Shown in pieces: positions 5,676-5,866 of a stretch of 5,866 nucleotides of DNA. Under the pieces are notes generated by a model. The model did not search any database. It was not told the DNA's origin and worked only from the letters and a program-made list of their open reading frames with translations. The stretch is taken from NCBI GenBank assembly GCA_945877525.1, contig CAMDVP010000192.1, positions 1-5,866 on the forward strand, read 5' to 3'. Source of the DNA: an uncultured Clostridia bacterium. GTDB taxonomy: Bacteria; Bacillota; Clostridia; Christensenellales; Aristaeellaceae. The position numbers and the translations under genes are program-made. Positions within the stretch are counted from its first letter, which is position 1; every line of letters starts with the position of its first letter.

Positions 5676-5704
5676 CAAATACGGCAGAAGATGAGCAAAG
5701 TCAA
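5676..5704 (-). promoter_or_regulatory. Possible promoter of the GH32 gene
   Basis: On the minus strand TTGACT (5699-5704) is 17 bases from TATTTG (5676-5681). The -35 is good and the -10 poor. If used, the leader would be about 140 bases and contain the hairpin at 5596-5634. I see no clear catabolite-control (cre) site. Other AT-rich stretches nearby, such as TATACG, could serve as -10 without a good -35. Confidence 0.3.
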
Positions 5705-5866
5705 AGAAATGACCGGCAAGTTGATCCTAACATATTGCATACGGTGAACTGCTTACGCCTGAGGAAAAACGTCTCAACCAGGCCACGTTTCCCGTTAAGC
5801 CGCCAGTCACAAAATCAGCGATCGGACTCATTCGCCTTGGGCAGGATGCAAAAGTCAGCATTGTGA
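5691..5866 (+). other. Unidentified coding-like segment at the right edge, perhaps a broken or partial gene
   Basis: Protein-like sequence appears in shifting frames. An ATG at 5691 opens MSKVKEMTGKLILT, which stops after 18 codons. From 5731 another frame stays open to the window end (45 codons) with a balanced composition including GELLTPEEKRLNQ and KPPVTKSAIGLIRLG. This second frame has no good start codon and is preceded by a stop at 5728. The simplest readings are a gene fragment with a frameshift or chance openness. The GC content looks lower than in the neighbouring genes. I do not recognise the family, and the minus strand also has an open frame here (MLTFASCPRR onward) that I take as the shadow. 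Confidence 0.2.

Noticed and set aside
5529..5678. 50-residue N-terminal extension of GH32
   Set aside because: It crosses the hairpin at 5596-5634, has no signal peptide or ribosome binding site at its ATG, and GH32 intracellular enzymes normally place WINDPNG near the N terminus.

Overview
The window holds four protein-coding genes and a structured non-coding stretch of about 620 bases. It reads as chromosomal DNA of a GC-rich Firmicute, probably a gut or rumen member of the Clostridia. This assignment is inferred from strong AAAGGAG-type ribosome binding sites, consensus sigma-A-like promoters, YbiT/YkpA-type ABC-F and intracellular GH32 proteins, and GC-rich palindromes behind genes. No rRNA, tRNA or other taxonomic marker is present, so the assignment is tentative.

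Layout. Bases 1-1780 (minus strand) carry an apparent two-gene operon. A secreted phosphodiester glycosidase (NAGPA-domain) protein at 851-1780 is followed after 25 bases by an L-threonine aldolase-type PLP enzyme at 1-825, which is cut by the left edge. A near-consensus promoter (TTGACG, 17 bases, TATAAT) drives them. Divergently, on the plus strand, 1965-3557 encodes a YbiT-like ABC-F ATPase with its own extended -10 promoter. Bases 3558-4178 contain no credible gene but many inverted repeats: hairpins starting at the first base after the ABC-F stop, the ABC-F terminator, several longer palindromes, an imperfect tandem repeat and the terminator of the convergent gene. Bases 4179-5528 (minus strand) encode a cytoplasmic GH32 beta-fructosidase. 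Its upstream region, 5529-5866, has a strong hairpin, a possible promoter, and at the right edge a short coding-like segment that I could not identify.

The genes do not form one pathway. The GH32 enzyme hydrolyses fructosides in the cytoplasm, the ABC-F protein probably acts on ribosomes, the NAGPA protein acts outside the membrane on a glycan or phosphodiester, and the aldolase handles beta-hydroxy amino acids. There is no convincing sign of a defence system, mobile element or biosynthetic cluster. The most interesting points are the ABC-F protein, in which every substitution falls on the same one of its two composite ATP sites, and the hairpin-rich intergenic DNA.
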